Of a DNA stretch of 64,000 nucleotides, positions 37,601 to 46,956 are shown piece by piece (positions within the stretch are counted from its first letter, which is position 1; each line of letters opens with the position of its first letter). Source of the DNA: Mycobacterium neglectum (GTDB taxonomy: Bacteria > Actinomycetota > Actinomycetes > Mycobacteriales > Mycobacteriaceae); contig NZ_NVQE01000003.1 of assembly GCF_002591975.1 (NCBI RefSeq), positions 1-64,000 on the forward strand, written 5' to 3'. The position numbers were made by a program, and so were the translations under genes. The notes under the pieces were generated by a model, which made no database searches, was not told where the DNA came from, and was given only the letters and a program-made list of their open reading frames with translations.

Positions 37601-40600
37601 GAGACAGTTCAGCCACTGGTCGAGGCACTGACCGCCCATGGCCACCGTCACCGTTTTCTCGGCTTGCCACTGTCAGACCCCGACGAGCAACGACTCGAAG
37701 CCGCGTTGCGCGCTGCGGTCACCGACGAGCCGCAGCTGCGCATCCTGCACGTCGCGGCTCTGGACGCAGACACTGCACCATCGATCGGGTCGTTGTTGCG
37801 GATGCAACACCGAGTCCTTGGCGGAACACGGCGACTCTTCCGCGCTGCAGCAGCCGCCGAACTCCGCAGACCTATCTGGGTGGTAACCCAAGGCGCACAA
37901 AGGGTCACCAGCGCAGACACGGTGTCCCCAGTGCAGAGCTGCCTGTGGGGATTCTGTCGCGCCGCCGCCCTGGAGTACCCCCAAGTGTGGGGCGGACTGG
38001 CCGATCTGTCCGGACGTCACCCTGAAAGCCGTGCCGACCAGTGGTCGCGGTTGATCACCCAGTTGTTGGGGACACCCCGCCACGAAGACCAAGTTGCGTC
38101 ACGTGATGAAAGGGTCTATGTACCCCGGCTGGTTCGACGAACCGGGCAGCCGATTGCCACACCGCTGGAATTACGCGACGACGCAACGTATCTGGTGACC
38201 GGAGGACTGGGTTCACTCGGCCTGGAGATCGCCGGATACCTCGCTGCGCACGGTGCCCGCCATCTGGTGTTGACCAGCCGACGCTCCCCCAGTGACGCAG
38301 TGCAACGGCGCATCGATGCACTGAGCGCACAGCACGGCACCGACTTTCGGGTCATCGCGGCTGATGTTGCCAATCCACACGACGTCGCTCGCCTCTTCGG
38401 CACCATGCAGGCCGAACTACCACCGCTAGCCGGCATCGTCCATGCGGCAGGCGAAAACAGCACCACGCCGCTGAGCTCATTGGACGACGCCGAGGTGGAG
38501 CGGGTATTCGCCGGGAAGGTCTGGGGTGCTTGGCATTTGAGCGAAGTATCCCGGGGCATGCACCTGGACTTCTTCCTCAGCACCTCATCGATCTCGTCGG
38601 TATGGGGCAGCTTCGGCCAGTCCGCTTACAGCGCAGCGAACGCCTTCCTCGACGGGTTGGCCTGGCGGCAGCGCAAGGAGGGTGTCCGCGGGCTCAGCGT
38701 CAACTTCGGTCCGTGGTCGGCGGGCATGGCCGACGAGGACGCCCGTGCGCAACTGGATCGGCGCGGGGTCCGCACACTGCCGCCCGCTGACGCGCTGGCG
38801 GGGATGGCCGACCTCATGGCGTCTTCCTCGTCGCAGGAGACAGCACAAGCCGTGGTGGCGCGGGTGGACTGGGCCCGCTTCCTGCCGATCTACCTGCAGA
38901 TGGGGCCGCGGTCGTTCCTCGCGGAGCTGGCGCGCGAGGTACCCGACTCGGCGCCCTCGTCGTCGGGATCGCCGGAGACCACTCGGTTGGTCGAACAGCT
39001 CACGCTCGCTCCGGTGCAGCAGCGCAAGAAGCTCGTCCTGGAACACCTGCGCAATACCGTCGCGGAGGTGACGCTGATCGACGCGGCGGAAATCCGCGAG
39101 GAGGCCGGATTCTTCGACCTCGGCATGGATTCGCTGATGGCCGTCGAACTTCGGCGACGGCTCGAACATGCGGTGGGCAAGCAGCTGCCTGCGACGCTCG
39201 CGATGGACTATCCAGGTCTTACCGACATGGCGGACTACCTGCTCCGCGACGTGCTGGGTCTCACCGAACAAGCAGCCGCCAGGCCGGTGGTCCAGCCGGC
39301 CTCGATGACCACAACATCGGTCGATGAACCGATCGCGATCATCGGGGTGGCGTGCCGTTTTCCGGGATCACCCGACCCCGACGCGTTCTGGGAGCTGCTT
39401 TCCGAGGGCGTCGATGCGATCCGGGAGATCCCCGATGATCGCTTCGACATCGACGAGTTCTACGACCCGGATCAGGCGACACCGGGCAAGATCTATACCC
39501 GTTGCGGCGGATACCTCGAGGAGATCGGCGGTTTCGATCCGGAGTTCTTCGGCATTTCCCCGCGCGAGGCGCTGTGGATGGATCCACAGCAGCGACTGAT
39601 GCTCGAAATTGCCTGGGAGGGCCTGGAAAGGGCCGGATACGCGCCAACATCCCTGCGCGGCAGTCGAAGTGGCGTGTTCGTAGGGGTGGCCGCCAACGAG
39701 TATTCGCAGCTGCTTTCGACTGACTCGGTCGACACCATTGAGGCCCACTTCATCACGGGCAATGCGCTCAACGCCATCTCGGGCCGGGTTGCCTTTGCGC
39801 TTGGGCTGGAAGGTCCGGCGGTGGCGGTGGATACCGCATGCAGTTCGTCGCTGGTGGCCGTTCACCAGGCGTGCCAGGCATTGCACTCCGGTGACTGCGA
39901 TCTGGCGCTGGCCGGTGGCGTGAACGTATTGCTGAGCCCGACGTCCATCATCGCCGCATCGCGTGCCAGGATGTTGTCCCCCGATGGTCGATGCAAGACC
40001 TTCGACGCCGCCGCTGACGGTTATGTCCGCAGTGAAGGATGCGGGATCCTGGTGCTCAAGAGGCTCAGCGATGCGCAGCGCGACGGCGACCGGGTTCGTG
40101 CGGTCATCCGGAGCAGCGCGGTGAATCAGGACGGCGCTTCCAGTGGTCTGACGGTGCCCAACGGTGGTGCACAGCAACGGCTCATCAGCGCAGCCCTGGC
40201 ACGTGCCGGTTTCAGCGGCAGTGACATCGATTACCTCGAAGCGCACGGGACCGGCACCGCGCTGGGCGACCCGATTGAGGTACAGGCGGCCGCGGCCGTG
40301 TACGGCGCCGGCCGTGACCCGAACCGACCGCTGCTGATGGGATCGGTGAAGACCAACATCGGGCACCTCGAATCTGCAGCGGGGATCGCCGGTCTGGTCA
40401 AGGTCGTGTTGTCCTTGGAGAACGAGGTATTGCCGCAGAACCTGCATTTCGAGAATCCGTCACCGCATATTCCGTGGGACTCCCTGGCTGTGCGCGTCGT
40501 TGACACGCCGACTCCGTGGCTGACCAACGGCAGGCCGCGACGTGCCGGGGTCAGTTCCTTCGGATTCACCGGCACGAATGCGCATGTGCTCATCGAGGAG

Positions 40601-43600
40601 GCACCGGCAACCGCCGATGAGTGCTCGCGCGAAGAGGATCCCACCGCTGACGGAGTCGGCGAATGCCCGGCACACGATGTCGCGGCGACCGCCAGCGTGC
40701 TGCCCCTGTCGGCGCGGTCATCGCAGGGTTTGGTCGCGGTGGCACGGCGGTACGGGGCCTGGCTGGACGCCAACCCAGACGTCGACATCGCCGACGTGTG
40801 CTCGACGGCCGGCGTGGGACGTTCCCATTTCGAACACCGGGCCGCGCTGGTCGTGAGTTCGGTCCGGGAGGCCTCGGAGCACCTGACCGAATTGGTGGAG
40901 AACCGGCTGCGTCCGGGCGCGATGCGCGGCGAGTGCACTGACCCACCCACTACGGCATGGCTGTTCACCGGGCAGGGCAGCCAGTACCCCGGGATGGCAC
41001 GCGAGTTGTTCGACACCGAACCGGTATTCGCCGACACCGTGCGACGGTGCGCGGAAGCCGTCGATCCGATACTGCAGCGCCCACTGCTGGACGTGGTGTT
41101 CGACAACGATGGGGCCGTCGGAGGTGATGCCGGAAAAGCACTGCGCCACACATCTATTGCCCAACCTGCTCTCTTCGCCGTCGAGATGGGCCTGGCCCGG
41201 CTGTGGCAGTCGTGGGGCATCGAGCCCGACGTGGTGCTCGGGCACAGTGTGGGCCAGTACGCGGCCGCGTGTGTCGCGGAAGTGTTCAGCCTCGAGGACG
41301 GTGCGCGGTTGATCGCCGAACGCGGCCGGCTGTTCGGCAGTCTGCCCGAGGGCGGTCGGATGGTGGCGGTGTTCGCCGACGCCGAGCAGGTGGAGCACGC
41401 CGCTGACAAGTTCGACCGGGTTTCGGTCGCCGCCTACAACGGCCGAAACACGGTGCTCTCGGGTCCCGGCGAGGATCTGGAACAGATCGTCGCCGCAGCC
41501 AGCGGCGACGGATTCCGCTGCACCTGGCTGGAGACGAGTCACGCGTTCCACTCGGAACTGCTCGAGCCGGTGCTCGGCGAATTCGAGGCCTTCGCAGCGA
41601 AGCTGCAGTTCGCCACGCCCACCCGTCCGCTGGTCTGCAACCGGACCGGCGCGGTCCTCACGGCGGAAACCCCGCTGAACGCGCAGTACTGGCGGCGGCA
41701 CTCACGTCAGCCCGTGCAGTTCACCGAAAGCGTACGCACCCTGGCGGCGCTCGGCTGCTCCGTGGTGATGGAGATCGGGCCCCAACCGGTATTGACCGCA
41801 GCTGCGCTGCAGGCCTGGCCCGAATCGTCGGACGCGCCGCGTGCGATCGTCTCGCTGCGCAAGGGCGTCGATGCGCGGCGGCAGATCGCCGAGGCGCTGG
41901 CAGCGAGCTATGTGTCCGGGCACCGTCCCGAGTTCACGGCCCTACATCAGGGATCACGCCGAAAAGTCGAACTGCCCACCTATCAGTTCCAGCGCCGTCG
42001 CTTCTGGCCCAAAACTTCCGGCATCAGCACCAATGGCGGCCCCGTATCCGGAATCTTAGGTAGTGCAAAGGATCTCGCCTCCGGTGACGCCGTCTACACC
42101 AGCCGGCTGTCGGTCAAGTCGCAGCCGTGGCTCGCCCATCACGTCATCTACGGCACCGTTGTCGTCCCGGGCGCCACGTACGCCGCGATGGCTCTGGCCG
42201 CAGCCGAGGCACCTGCGCGGGTGCAAGAGGTCTTCTTCTACGAGCCGATCATCCTGAGGGAGAAGGATTCCCGGGAGATACAGCTGACATTGCATCCACT
42301 CGAGGATGGCAGCGGCTGGACTTTCAAGGTACACAGCAGGCCCTACGGTGTTCGCGATGCCGAGTGGTCGTTGAACGCCGATGGCACCGTCGTCACCGGT
42401 ATCGATGACGAAGATGGGATGCTGGCCGACGCTGCAGACACCGTGGACCCTATAGACATGGCGATCGAGCGGTTGAATCGCACGCGTCCGCAGCAGCTGT
42501 TCGAGACCTTCGCCGACATGGAGCTGGCCTGGGGACCCACGTGGTCCACATCGCTGAAATCGCTCTGGGTCGGTGAAGGTGAGGCGATCGGCGATGTCGC
42601 CATCGGCGATGAGCTCGCCGAACATCTGGGAACCGAGCCGGTGCATCCCGTACTTCTCGACCTGTGCACCGGAATTGCGTTCCCCGCTTTCCCGGCGCTT
42701 CTGGCAGCGACCGAGGAAGGGGCGATACCCGAACTGTTCCTGCCGCTGCGCTACGGCAAGGTGATACTTCGGGAGCGGATGCCGCGACGCTTCTACTGCC
42801 GGGCGAAATGGCAGGCCGGTGGTCTCGACAGCGAGACGCAGGTCTTCGATCTCGATTTCGTGGATCGCGACGGCCGCCATCTCGGTGGAATTCGCGAGTT
42901 CACGGTGAAGCGCGCGCCACGCGAAGCGTTGTTGCGCGGACTCGGCGGCGACGCAACCCGGCTGCTCTACACCCTCGGCTGGCACGAAGTGCCTCCCCCG
43001 CCCAAAGACAGTGCCGCAAATGCCAACGGCACCTGGTTGATTGCCGGATTCGACAAATTGGCGGCCGGGTTGCCGGGCTGCATTTCGACCGACCGCACGA
43101 CCGATCCGGAGCACTGGAAGCAGCTGTTCGCGCAGGCGCAGGGGCGCGGCGAGCCGATCTCGGGCGTCGTGTGGCGCAGCGCCGAACCAGGTGAGAAAGA
43201 ATCGAGCGAAGAGGGTGCCGCGCGGCTGGAGGCCGAGATCGCCGGCCTACTCGGCGCCGTGCACGCCCTGCAGGCCGACGAGGCAGTACTGCTTCCCGAC
43301 GGACTGTGGATCATCACCGAACGGGCCGTGGCGACCGAATCGGGCGAGCACGTCGACCCCGTGCAGGCGGCACTGTGGGGCCTCGGGCGCAACATCATGA
43401 ACGAGGAGCAGAGACTGCGCTGCCGGCTGGTCGATCACGACGGGTCAGACAAGGCAGTGAGTGCGCTGGTCGACCTACTGGGCGCAGCCGTGGAAGAACC
43501 CGAACTCGCGCTGCGACAGGGAAAGTTCCTGGCGTCCCGGTTGCTGCCATGGTCGCGTAGCGGGCACCTCGCCATACCTCGCACGACTGACTATGTCCTG

Positions 43601-45634
43601 GCCCCGACCGAGCGCGGCGCGATCGACAACCTGCGCCTTGTAGAGACGAAAGTATCGCCACCGAGTCCGGGCGAGGTACAGATCCGGGTTCAGGCCGCAG
43701 GCCTGAATTTCCGCGATGTGCTCAATGTGCTCGGCCTCTACCCCGGCGACCCCGGGCTGATCGGCGGTGACTTCTCTGGCGTGGTCACCGAGTTGGGCTC
43801 CGGCGTCACAGGGTTGACGATCGGTCAACGCGTCATGGGCTTTATGCAGGGTGCGTTCGCCAGCCGGGTGAACGTGCCGGCCCAGTTGATGGCGCCGGTG
43901 CCCGATGGGGTGGGGCCGGTGGCAGCGGCAACTATTCCCGCCGCTGCGTTGACGGTCCGGCTCGCGTTCGACTGGGCGCAGCTGCGGCCCGGCGACCGGG
44001 TGCTCATCCACGCCGCCAGCGGCGGTGTCGGTCTGGCCGCGATCCAATGGGCGCAGGAGCGTGGTGCGACCGTATTCGCGACGGCAAGCACGTACAAGCG
44101 CGCGATGCTGCGCAAGATGGGCGTTCAGTACGTATATGACTCGCGCAGTGTGGATTTCGCTGACCAGATCCTGGAGGACACCGGCGGTTCCGGTGTTGAT
44201 GTCGTACTCAACAGCTTGACCAACGAAGGCTTCGTCGCCGCGACGGTGCGGGCCATTGCCAAGAACGGCCGGTTCGCCGAGATCGCCAAGCGGGACATCT
44301 GGACGCACGAGCAGATGGCGGCCGTACGTCCCGACATCGACTACGGGGTCGTTGCGCTGGACGGGACCATTGTGGCTGATCCCGAGCGCATTCGGGTTCT
44401 GCTGGCCGAAGTCTCCCAGGGCTTGGCCGACGGTGTGTGGACTCCGTTGCATGCCGAGATCTATCCGCTGACAGAGGCGAGGACCGCGTTCCGGCGGATG
44501 CAGCAGGCTCGGCACATCGGAAAGATCGTGCTGCAAATGCCGAATCCGCTACAGCCCCAGACTGATCGGAGCTATCTGATCACCGGTGGACTCGGTGCGA
44601 TCGGTCTGCATATGGCGTCGTATCTCGCACAACTCGGGGCCGGTGACATCGTGTTGACCAGCCGACGCGCGCCCGATGCGGACGCGGAGCGAGCAATCGC
44701 CGACACCGCAGAGCGCTACCGCTGCCGCATCCACATCTTCGCAGCCGACGTCGGCGATGAGACCCAGGTTGGCGAACTGCTGGCGAGAATTCGTACGGAA
44801 CTGCCGCCGCTGGCCGGGGTGGTGCATTTGGCGGGCGTGCTCGACGACGCGCTGCTGTCGCAGCAGACCGTCGAGCGGTTCCGGACGGCATTGGCGCCCA
44901 AAGCATTCGGCGCTTGGCATCTGGATCGATTGACACGTGACGACGATCTCGATTTCTTCGTCGTGTCCTCTTCGGTGTCCAGTGTGCTCGGTTCGCCCGG
45001 CCAGGCCAACTATGCGACGGCCAATGCGCTGCTCGACGGCCTCGTTGCGCAGCGCGCGGCGCAAGGCCTACCTGCGACTGGCGTCAACTTCGGCCCATGG
45101 GCCAGGGGTGGCATGGCCAGTTCACAGGCGGCCCGCGCCAATCTCGGTGCGCAGGGGCTTGTTCCGCTGGAGCCCACGGCCGCGCTGGCCGCGCTCGGTG
45201 AGATCGTCGCCCACGGAGCGGGACAGGCTACCGTCATAAAAGCCAACTGGGAGCGCGCCGCGAAGGTGCTCGCCGGTTCTCGTCCACCGATTCTCGACCA
45301 CGTGTTGCCCAGTGCCGCAGCAGAATCGACCGGCGACAGTGAGTTGCTCCGGCAGCTGCACGAGGTACCCGACGCGCAGCGCGCCGATTTCCTTACCGAG
45401 TTCCTTCAGCGTGAAGTGCAGCAATTCCTCCGCCTTGCGCAACCGCCGACCGCAGCAAGCCGGTTCCTGGATCTGGGTACGGATTCACTGATGGCGGTCG
45501 AACTCCGGAACCGGTTGTTCGGCCAGTTCGGTGGCGCGTTCACGATCACCGCGACGGCGGTGTTCGACTATCCGACGATCAGGTTGCTTGCCGAGTACCT
45601 GGCCGATCAGATGCCCGCGTCGGACGAGGGCTGA
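34649..45634 (+). CDS. pks: Bimodular type I polyketide synthase, phleic acid type
   Basis: A 3,661-residue synthase with two modules. Module 1: KS (active Cys184 in DTACSSS), AT (Ser635 in GHSVGQ, HAFH motif), KR (about 1180-1370, catalytic Tyr near 1327), ACP (Ser1495 in GMDSLM). Module 2: KS (Cys1731), AT (Ser2200, HAFH), DH (His2498 in HVIYGTVVVP, Asp2671), ER (about 2985-3220, HAASGGVGLAA), KR (about 3307-3500), ACP (Ser3613). HAFH predicts malonyl-CoA for both ATs. Module 1 has no DH, and there is no thioesterase. ATG 34649 has GGAGG eight bases upstream; the ATG at 34634 lacks one. The architecture and neighbours match the TPP synthase, which makes phleic acids. Confidence 0.93.
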   Translation: MTSAGHPTESEPGFAIIGYAARLPGAANTDEFWDVLQQGRDAVSEVPHDRWDAEEFFSTDADTPGKIVTRRAGFIDDVAGFDAPFFGVTAREVTLMDPQHRLLLETAWRAVEHSGIAPTALANSNTGVFVGLSTHDYLAMASNELPDEDIEAYMAIGTAAAAGAGRISYRLGLQGPAITVDTACSSSLVAIHQACQALRLGECDLALAGGANVLLSPQTMITFSRAHMLAPDGRCKTFDEAADGYVRGEGCGVIVVKRLEHAIRDGDRIRAVIRGSAINQDGASGGLTVPNGVAQQKVITEALHRAGIAAGDIGYLEAHGTGTSLGDPIEVQAAAAALGNGRDARQPLLIGSVKTNIGHLEAAAGIAGVIKVILSLEHQELPKHLNFTKPSPHIPWDRLPVRVVDEATAWERSGRPRIAGVSSFGFSGTNAHVIISEAPQLERVSVPTTPPDGRRFMVLPLSAHTPPALIESANQHRSWLIANPDATLADVCFTAGAGRSHFEHRAALVVNSTESARELLDALADDRPAPGLVRADCADTPKTAWLFGGQGSQFAGMARELFETEPIFAETMTRCADAVADVVERPLLDVIFDANGDDTLRRTEYAQPALFAVEMGLARLWQSWGFQPDVVLGHSVGQYSAACVAGVFSLEDGALLIAERGRLFGGLPTGGRMVAVFAAAERVEGCTDEFPRLSVAAYNGANTVLSGPAEDLDSAVTALKAAGIRCDWLETSHAFHSALLDPVLDEFESYARQFDFKAPQRTLICNRTGAALGRNAKLDGPYWRRHARQPIEFAKSVGTLADLGCAVLLEVGPQPVLTASALRAWPDLATAPRAIASLRRNGADHRQITEALANAYVAGHRPDFSALALGQAHKLDLPTYPFQRRGYWFRDKRVAPTQINATRTEAVQLLEDGRIEELATLLDGSSGNQQTADVLNRLAAQHNQQRNAQSIADARYEVRWEESAAVSEVEVGEGSAWLLIGDDNETVQPLVEALTAHGHRHRFLGLPLSDPDEQRLEAALRAAVTDEPQLRILHVAALDADTAPSIGSLLRMQHRVLGGTRRLFRAAAAAELRRPIWVVTQGAQRVTSADTVSPVQSCLWGFCRAAALEYPQVWGGLADLSGRHPESRADQWSRLITQLLGTPRHEDQVASRDERVYVPRLVRRTGQPIATPLELRDDATYLVTGGLGSLGLEIAGYLAAHGARHLVLTSRRSPSDAVQRRIDALSAQHGTDFRVIAADVANPHDVARLFGTMQAELPPLAGIVHAAGENSTTPLSSLDDAEVERVFAGKVWGAWHLSEVSRGMHLDFFLSTSSISSVWGSFGQSAYSAANAFLDGLAWRQRKEGVRGLSVNFGPWSAGMADEDARAQLDRRGVRTLPPADALAGMADLMASSSSQETAQAVVARVDWARFLPIYLQMGPRSFLAELAREVPDSAPSSSGSPETTRLVEQLTLAPVQQRKKLVLEHLRNTVAEVTLIDAAEIREEAGFFDLGMDSLMAVELRRRLEHAVGKQLPATLAMDYPGLTDMADYLLRDVLGLTEQAAARPVVQPASMTTTSVDEPIAIIGVACRFPGSPDPDAFWELLSEGVDAIREIPDDRFDIDEFYDPDQATPGKIYTRCGGYLEEIGGFDPEFFGISPREALWMDPQQRLMLEIAWEGLERAGYAPTSLRGSRSGVFVGVAANEYSQLLSTDSVDTIEAHFITGNALNAISGRVAFALGLEGPAVAVDTACSSSLVAVHQACQALHSGDCDLALAGGVNVLLSPTSIIAASRARMLSPDGRCKTFDAAADGYVRSEGCGILVLKRLSDAQRDGDRVRAVIRSSAVNQDGASSGLTVPNGGAQQRLISAALARAGFSGSDIDYLEAHGTGTALGDPIEVQAAAAVYGAGRDPNRPLLMGSVKTNIGHLESAAGIAGLVKVVLSLENEVLPQNLHFENPSPHIPWDSLAVRVVDTPTPWLTNGRPRRAGVSSFGFTGTNAHVLIEEAPATADECSREEDPTADGVGECPAHDVAATASVLPLSARSSQGLVAVARRYGAWLDANPDVDIADVCSTAGVGRSHFEHRAALVVSSVREASEHLTELVENRLRPGAMRGECTDPPTTAWLFTGQGSQYPGMARELFDTEPVFADTVRRCAEAVDPILQRPLLDVVFDNDGAVGGDAGKALRHTSIAQPALFAVEMGLARLWQSWGIEPDVVLGHSVGQYAAACVAEVFSLEDGARLIAERGRLFGSLPEGGRMVAVFADAEQVEHAADKFDRVSVAAYNGRNTVLSGPGEDLEQIVAAASGDGFRCTWLETSHAFHSELLEPVLGEFEAFAAKLQFATPTRPLVCNRTGAVLTAETPLNAQYWRRHSRQPVQFTESVRTLAALGCSVVMEIGPQPVLTAAALQAWPESSDAPRAIVSLRKGVDARRQIAEALAASYVSGHRPEFTALHQGSRRKVELPTYQFQRRRFWPKTSGISTNGGPVSGILGSAKDLASGDAVYTSRLSVKSQPWLAHHVIYGTVVVPGATYAAMALAAAEAPARVQEVFFYEPIILREKDSREIQLTLHPLEDGSGWTFKVHSRPYGVRDAEWSLNADGTVVTGIDDEDGMLADAADTVDPIDMAIERLNRTRPQQLFETFADMELAWGPTWSTSLKSLWVGEGEAIGDVAIGDELAEHLGTEPVHPVLLDLCTGIAFPAFPALLAATEEGAIPELFLPLRYGKVILRERMPRRFYCRAKWQAGGLDSETQVFDLDFVDRDGRHLGGIREFTVKRAPREALLRGLGGDATRLLYTLGWHEVPPPPKDSAANANGTWLIAGFDKLAAGLPGCISTDRTTDPEHWKQLFAQAQGRGEPISGVVWRSAEPGEKESSEEGAARLEAEIAGLLGAVHALQADEAVLLPDGLWIITERAVATESGEHVDPVQAALWGLGRNIMNEEQRLRCRLVDHDGSDKAVSALVDLLGAAVEEPELALRQGKFLASRLLPWSRSGHLAIPRTTDYVLAPTERGAIDNLRLVETKVSPPSPGEVQIRVQAAGLNFRDVLNVLGLYPGDPGLIGGDFSGVVTELGSGVTGLTIGQRVMGFMQGAFASRVNVPAQLMAPVPDGVGPVAAATIPAAALTVRLAFDWAQLRPGDRVLIHAASGGVGLAAIQWAQERGATVFATASTYKRAMLRKMGVQYVYDSRSVDFADQILEDTGGSGVDVVLNSLTNEGFVAATVRAIAKNGRFAEIAKRDIWTHEQMAAVRPDIDYGVVALDGTIVADPERIRVLLAEVSQGLADGVWTPLHAEIYPLTEARTAFRRMQQARHIGKIVLQMPNPLQPQTDRSYLITGGLGAIGLHMASYLAQLGAGDIVLTSRRAPDADAERAIADTAERYRCRIHIFAADVGDETQVGELLARIRTELPPLAGVVHLAGVLDDALLSQQTVERFRTALAPKAFGAWHLDRLTRDDDLDFFVVSSSVSSVLGSPGQANYATANALLDGLVAQRAAQGLPATGVNFGPWARGGMASSQAARANLGAQGLVPLEPTAALAALGEIVAHGAGQATVIKANWERAAKVLAGSRPPILDHVLPSAAAESTGDSELLRQLHEVPDAQRADFLTEFLQREVQQFLRLAQPPTAASRFLDLGTDSLMAVELRNRLFGQFGGAFTITATAVFDYPTIRLLAEYLADQMPASDEG

Positions 45635-45635
45635 G

Positions 45636-46718
45636 TCAGTCGGCCCAGCGCTGTGCTTCGACCTCGGCGGGACGACCCGTCTGCAGTGGCACGTCGAGAC
45701 CGTCGTAGATCCCGGGCTTCTGGGTCGAAAGCCAGTCCAGTGCACCGAGCAGTCGGTTGGCCGCGGTGGTGTTGCCGCCGTCGGCGCGCGTGCCGCCAGG
45801 AACGTCGGCCCGACTGGTGATGGTGAGCTGGGGGTCGCCGTCCACGATCACGCGGTGGTCACCCACACCCTCGTCGGGATACGGCCAGTCGGGCGCACAG
45901 GATTCATGGATGCGGGTGATGTGGTCGATGACGATCCGCTCGCGACCGCCCGACTTCCCGATCACCTTCAACCAGAAGGCACCCTGAGTGCCCTTCTCGA
46001 ACCGGCCCATCACGGTGTCGACGGACTCCTCGAGCGGTCGGCGCTCGATCTCCTCGGTGATCTCGTCGAGTTCCAGGCCGAGACCGCGGGCGATGAGCCG
46101 GAGGTTGCCGCCCCACACCATGGTCGGGATGGACGGCAACAGCATCATCGGCACGTCATCCATCGACCCGCCGAAACCGCACAGCACCTTGACCGCATGG
46201 GGCTGGTTGTAGGTGGAGTAGTCGAAGATCTCCTGACAGTGGATCGACTGGATCCGGGTGCACAATCCCGCGGCGATAACCGCCAGCGCATCGTTACCCC
46301 AGCCGGGGTCGACGCCGCTGACCAGCAGGGTCGAGCCGCCCTCTTCGGCGGCCTGGGTCAACCGCTCGACCCAATCCGGCGGCGCAGAACGCGGGTCATA
46401 CAGCGAGTACAGCGACGGCGTCACGACATGCGAACCGGCGCGCAGGCACCGCTCGATGTCATTGACCGCGTCGTCGGGCCGGATGTCGCCGGATGCCATG
46501 TAGGCCACCGCGTCGCAGTCCGCCAAGACCGCTTCGACATCGGTGGTGGCGTCGACACCCGTCGGCTGATCCAACCCGGCGAACGTAGCCGCGTCCTTAC
46601 CGGACTTGTCCGGCGACGAGGTGATCACACCCGCCAATTGCAATCCGGGAAACGCGACCGCGCTCCGAATCGCCGTAGCCCCCATGTTCCCTGTTCCCCA
46701 CACCGCGACTCGTAGCAC
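45636..46718 (-). CDS. Dihydrodipicolinate reductase-like NAD(P)-binding protein of the TPP locus
   Basis: A 360-residue protein with an N-terminal Rossmann domain (LRVAVWGTGNMGATAIRSAV) like dihydrodipicolinate reductase or amino-acid dehydrogenases, followed by an unrelated C-terminal domain (VSGVDPGWGNDALAVIAAGL, QEIFDYSTYNQPHAV). It lacks the diaminopimelate-pathway active-site pattern, so it is not DapB. A related gene (MSMEG_0407 in my recollection) lies between pks and fadE5 in M. smegmatis. It converges with pks, separated by one base. The reaction is unknown; a redox step on a lipid or amine is possible. Confidence 0.8.
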   Translation of the reverse strand: MLRVAVWGTGNMGATAIRSAVAFPGLQLAGVITSSPDKSGKDAATFAGLDQPTGVDATTDVEAVLADCDAVAYMASGDIRPDDAVNDIERCLRAGSHVVTPSLYSLYDPRSAPPDWVERLTQAAEEGGSTLLVSGVDPGWGNDALAVIAAGLCTRIQSIHCQEIFDYSTYNQPHAVKVLCGFGGSMDDVPMMLLPSIPTMVWGGNLRLIARGLGLELDEITEEIERRPLEESVDTVMGRFEKGTQGAFWLKVIGKSGGRERIVIDHITRIHESCAPDWPYPDEGVGDHRVIVDGDPQLTITSRADVPGGTRADGGNTTAANRLLGALDWLSTQKPGIYDGLDVPLQTGRPAEVEAQRWAD

Positions 46719-46866
46719 GCCAACACCCTAACCGGCCGTCCCGTGACGAGATTCACAGTGGCCCGAAATCGCCGGGAAACCACGTGTCAACAGCGCTTTT
46801 AGGGTCCCGACCAACCACCGGGTTGCTTAGCCAACAGAAATTGCTCTCGCCTGCTTTGTGTTGAAG

Positions 46867-46906
46867 TTACTGAACGGTATAGTTCGGTCCAGTTACTGGT
46901 GGGTAA
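46867..46906. promoter_or_regulatory. fadE5 promoter with two copies of a TTACT-type operator
   Basis: TTACTG-GT-GGGTAA (46893-46906) lies within the 6-bp-arm dyad AGTTAC-N6-GTAACT. It matches 10 of 12 defined positions of the TTACTC-NN-GAGTAA palindrome found at tetR and between fadA2 and fabG4. A degenerate copy, TTACTG-AA-CGGTAT (46867-46880), overlaps TATAGT (46878-46883), a likely -10 with TTTGTG 17 bases upstream. This layout fits repression by the TetR protein encoded at 54819-55442. Confidence 0.5.
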
Positions 46907-46956
46907 CTTAGCCCAAGTACCCAACCACAAGTGGCATTCTCGACGAGGAGGACACA

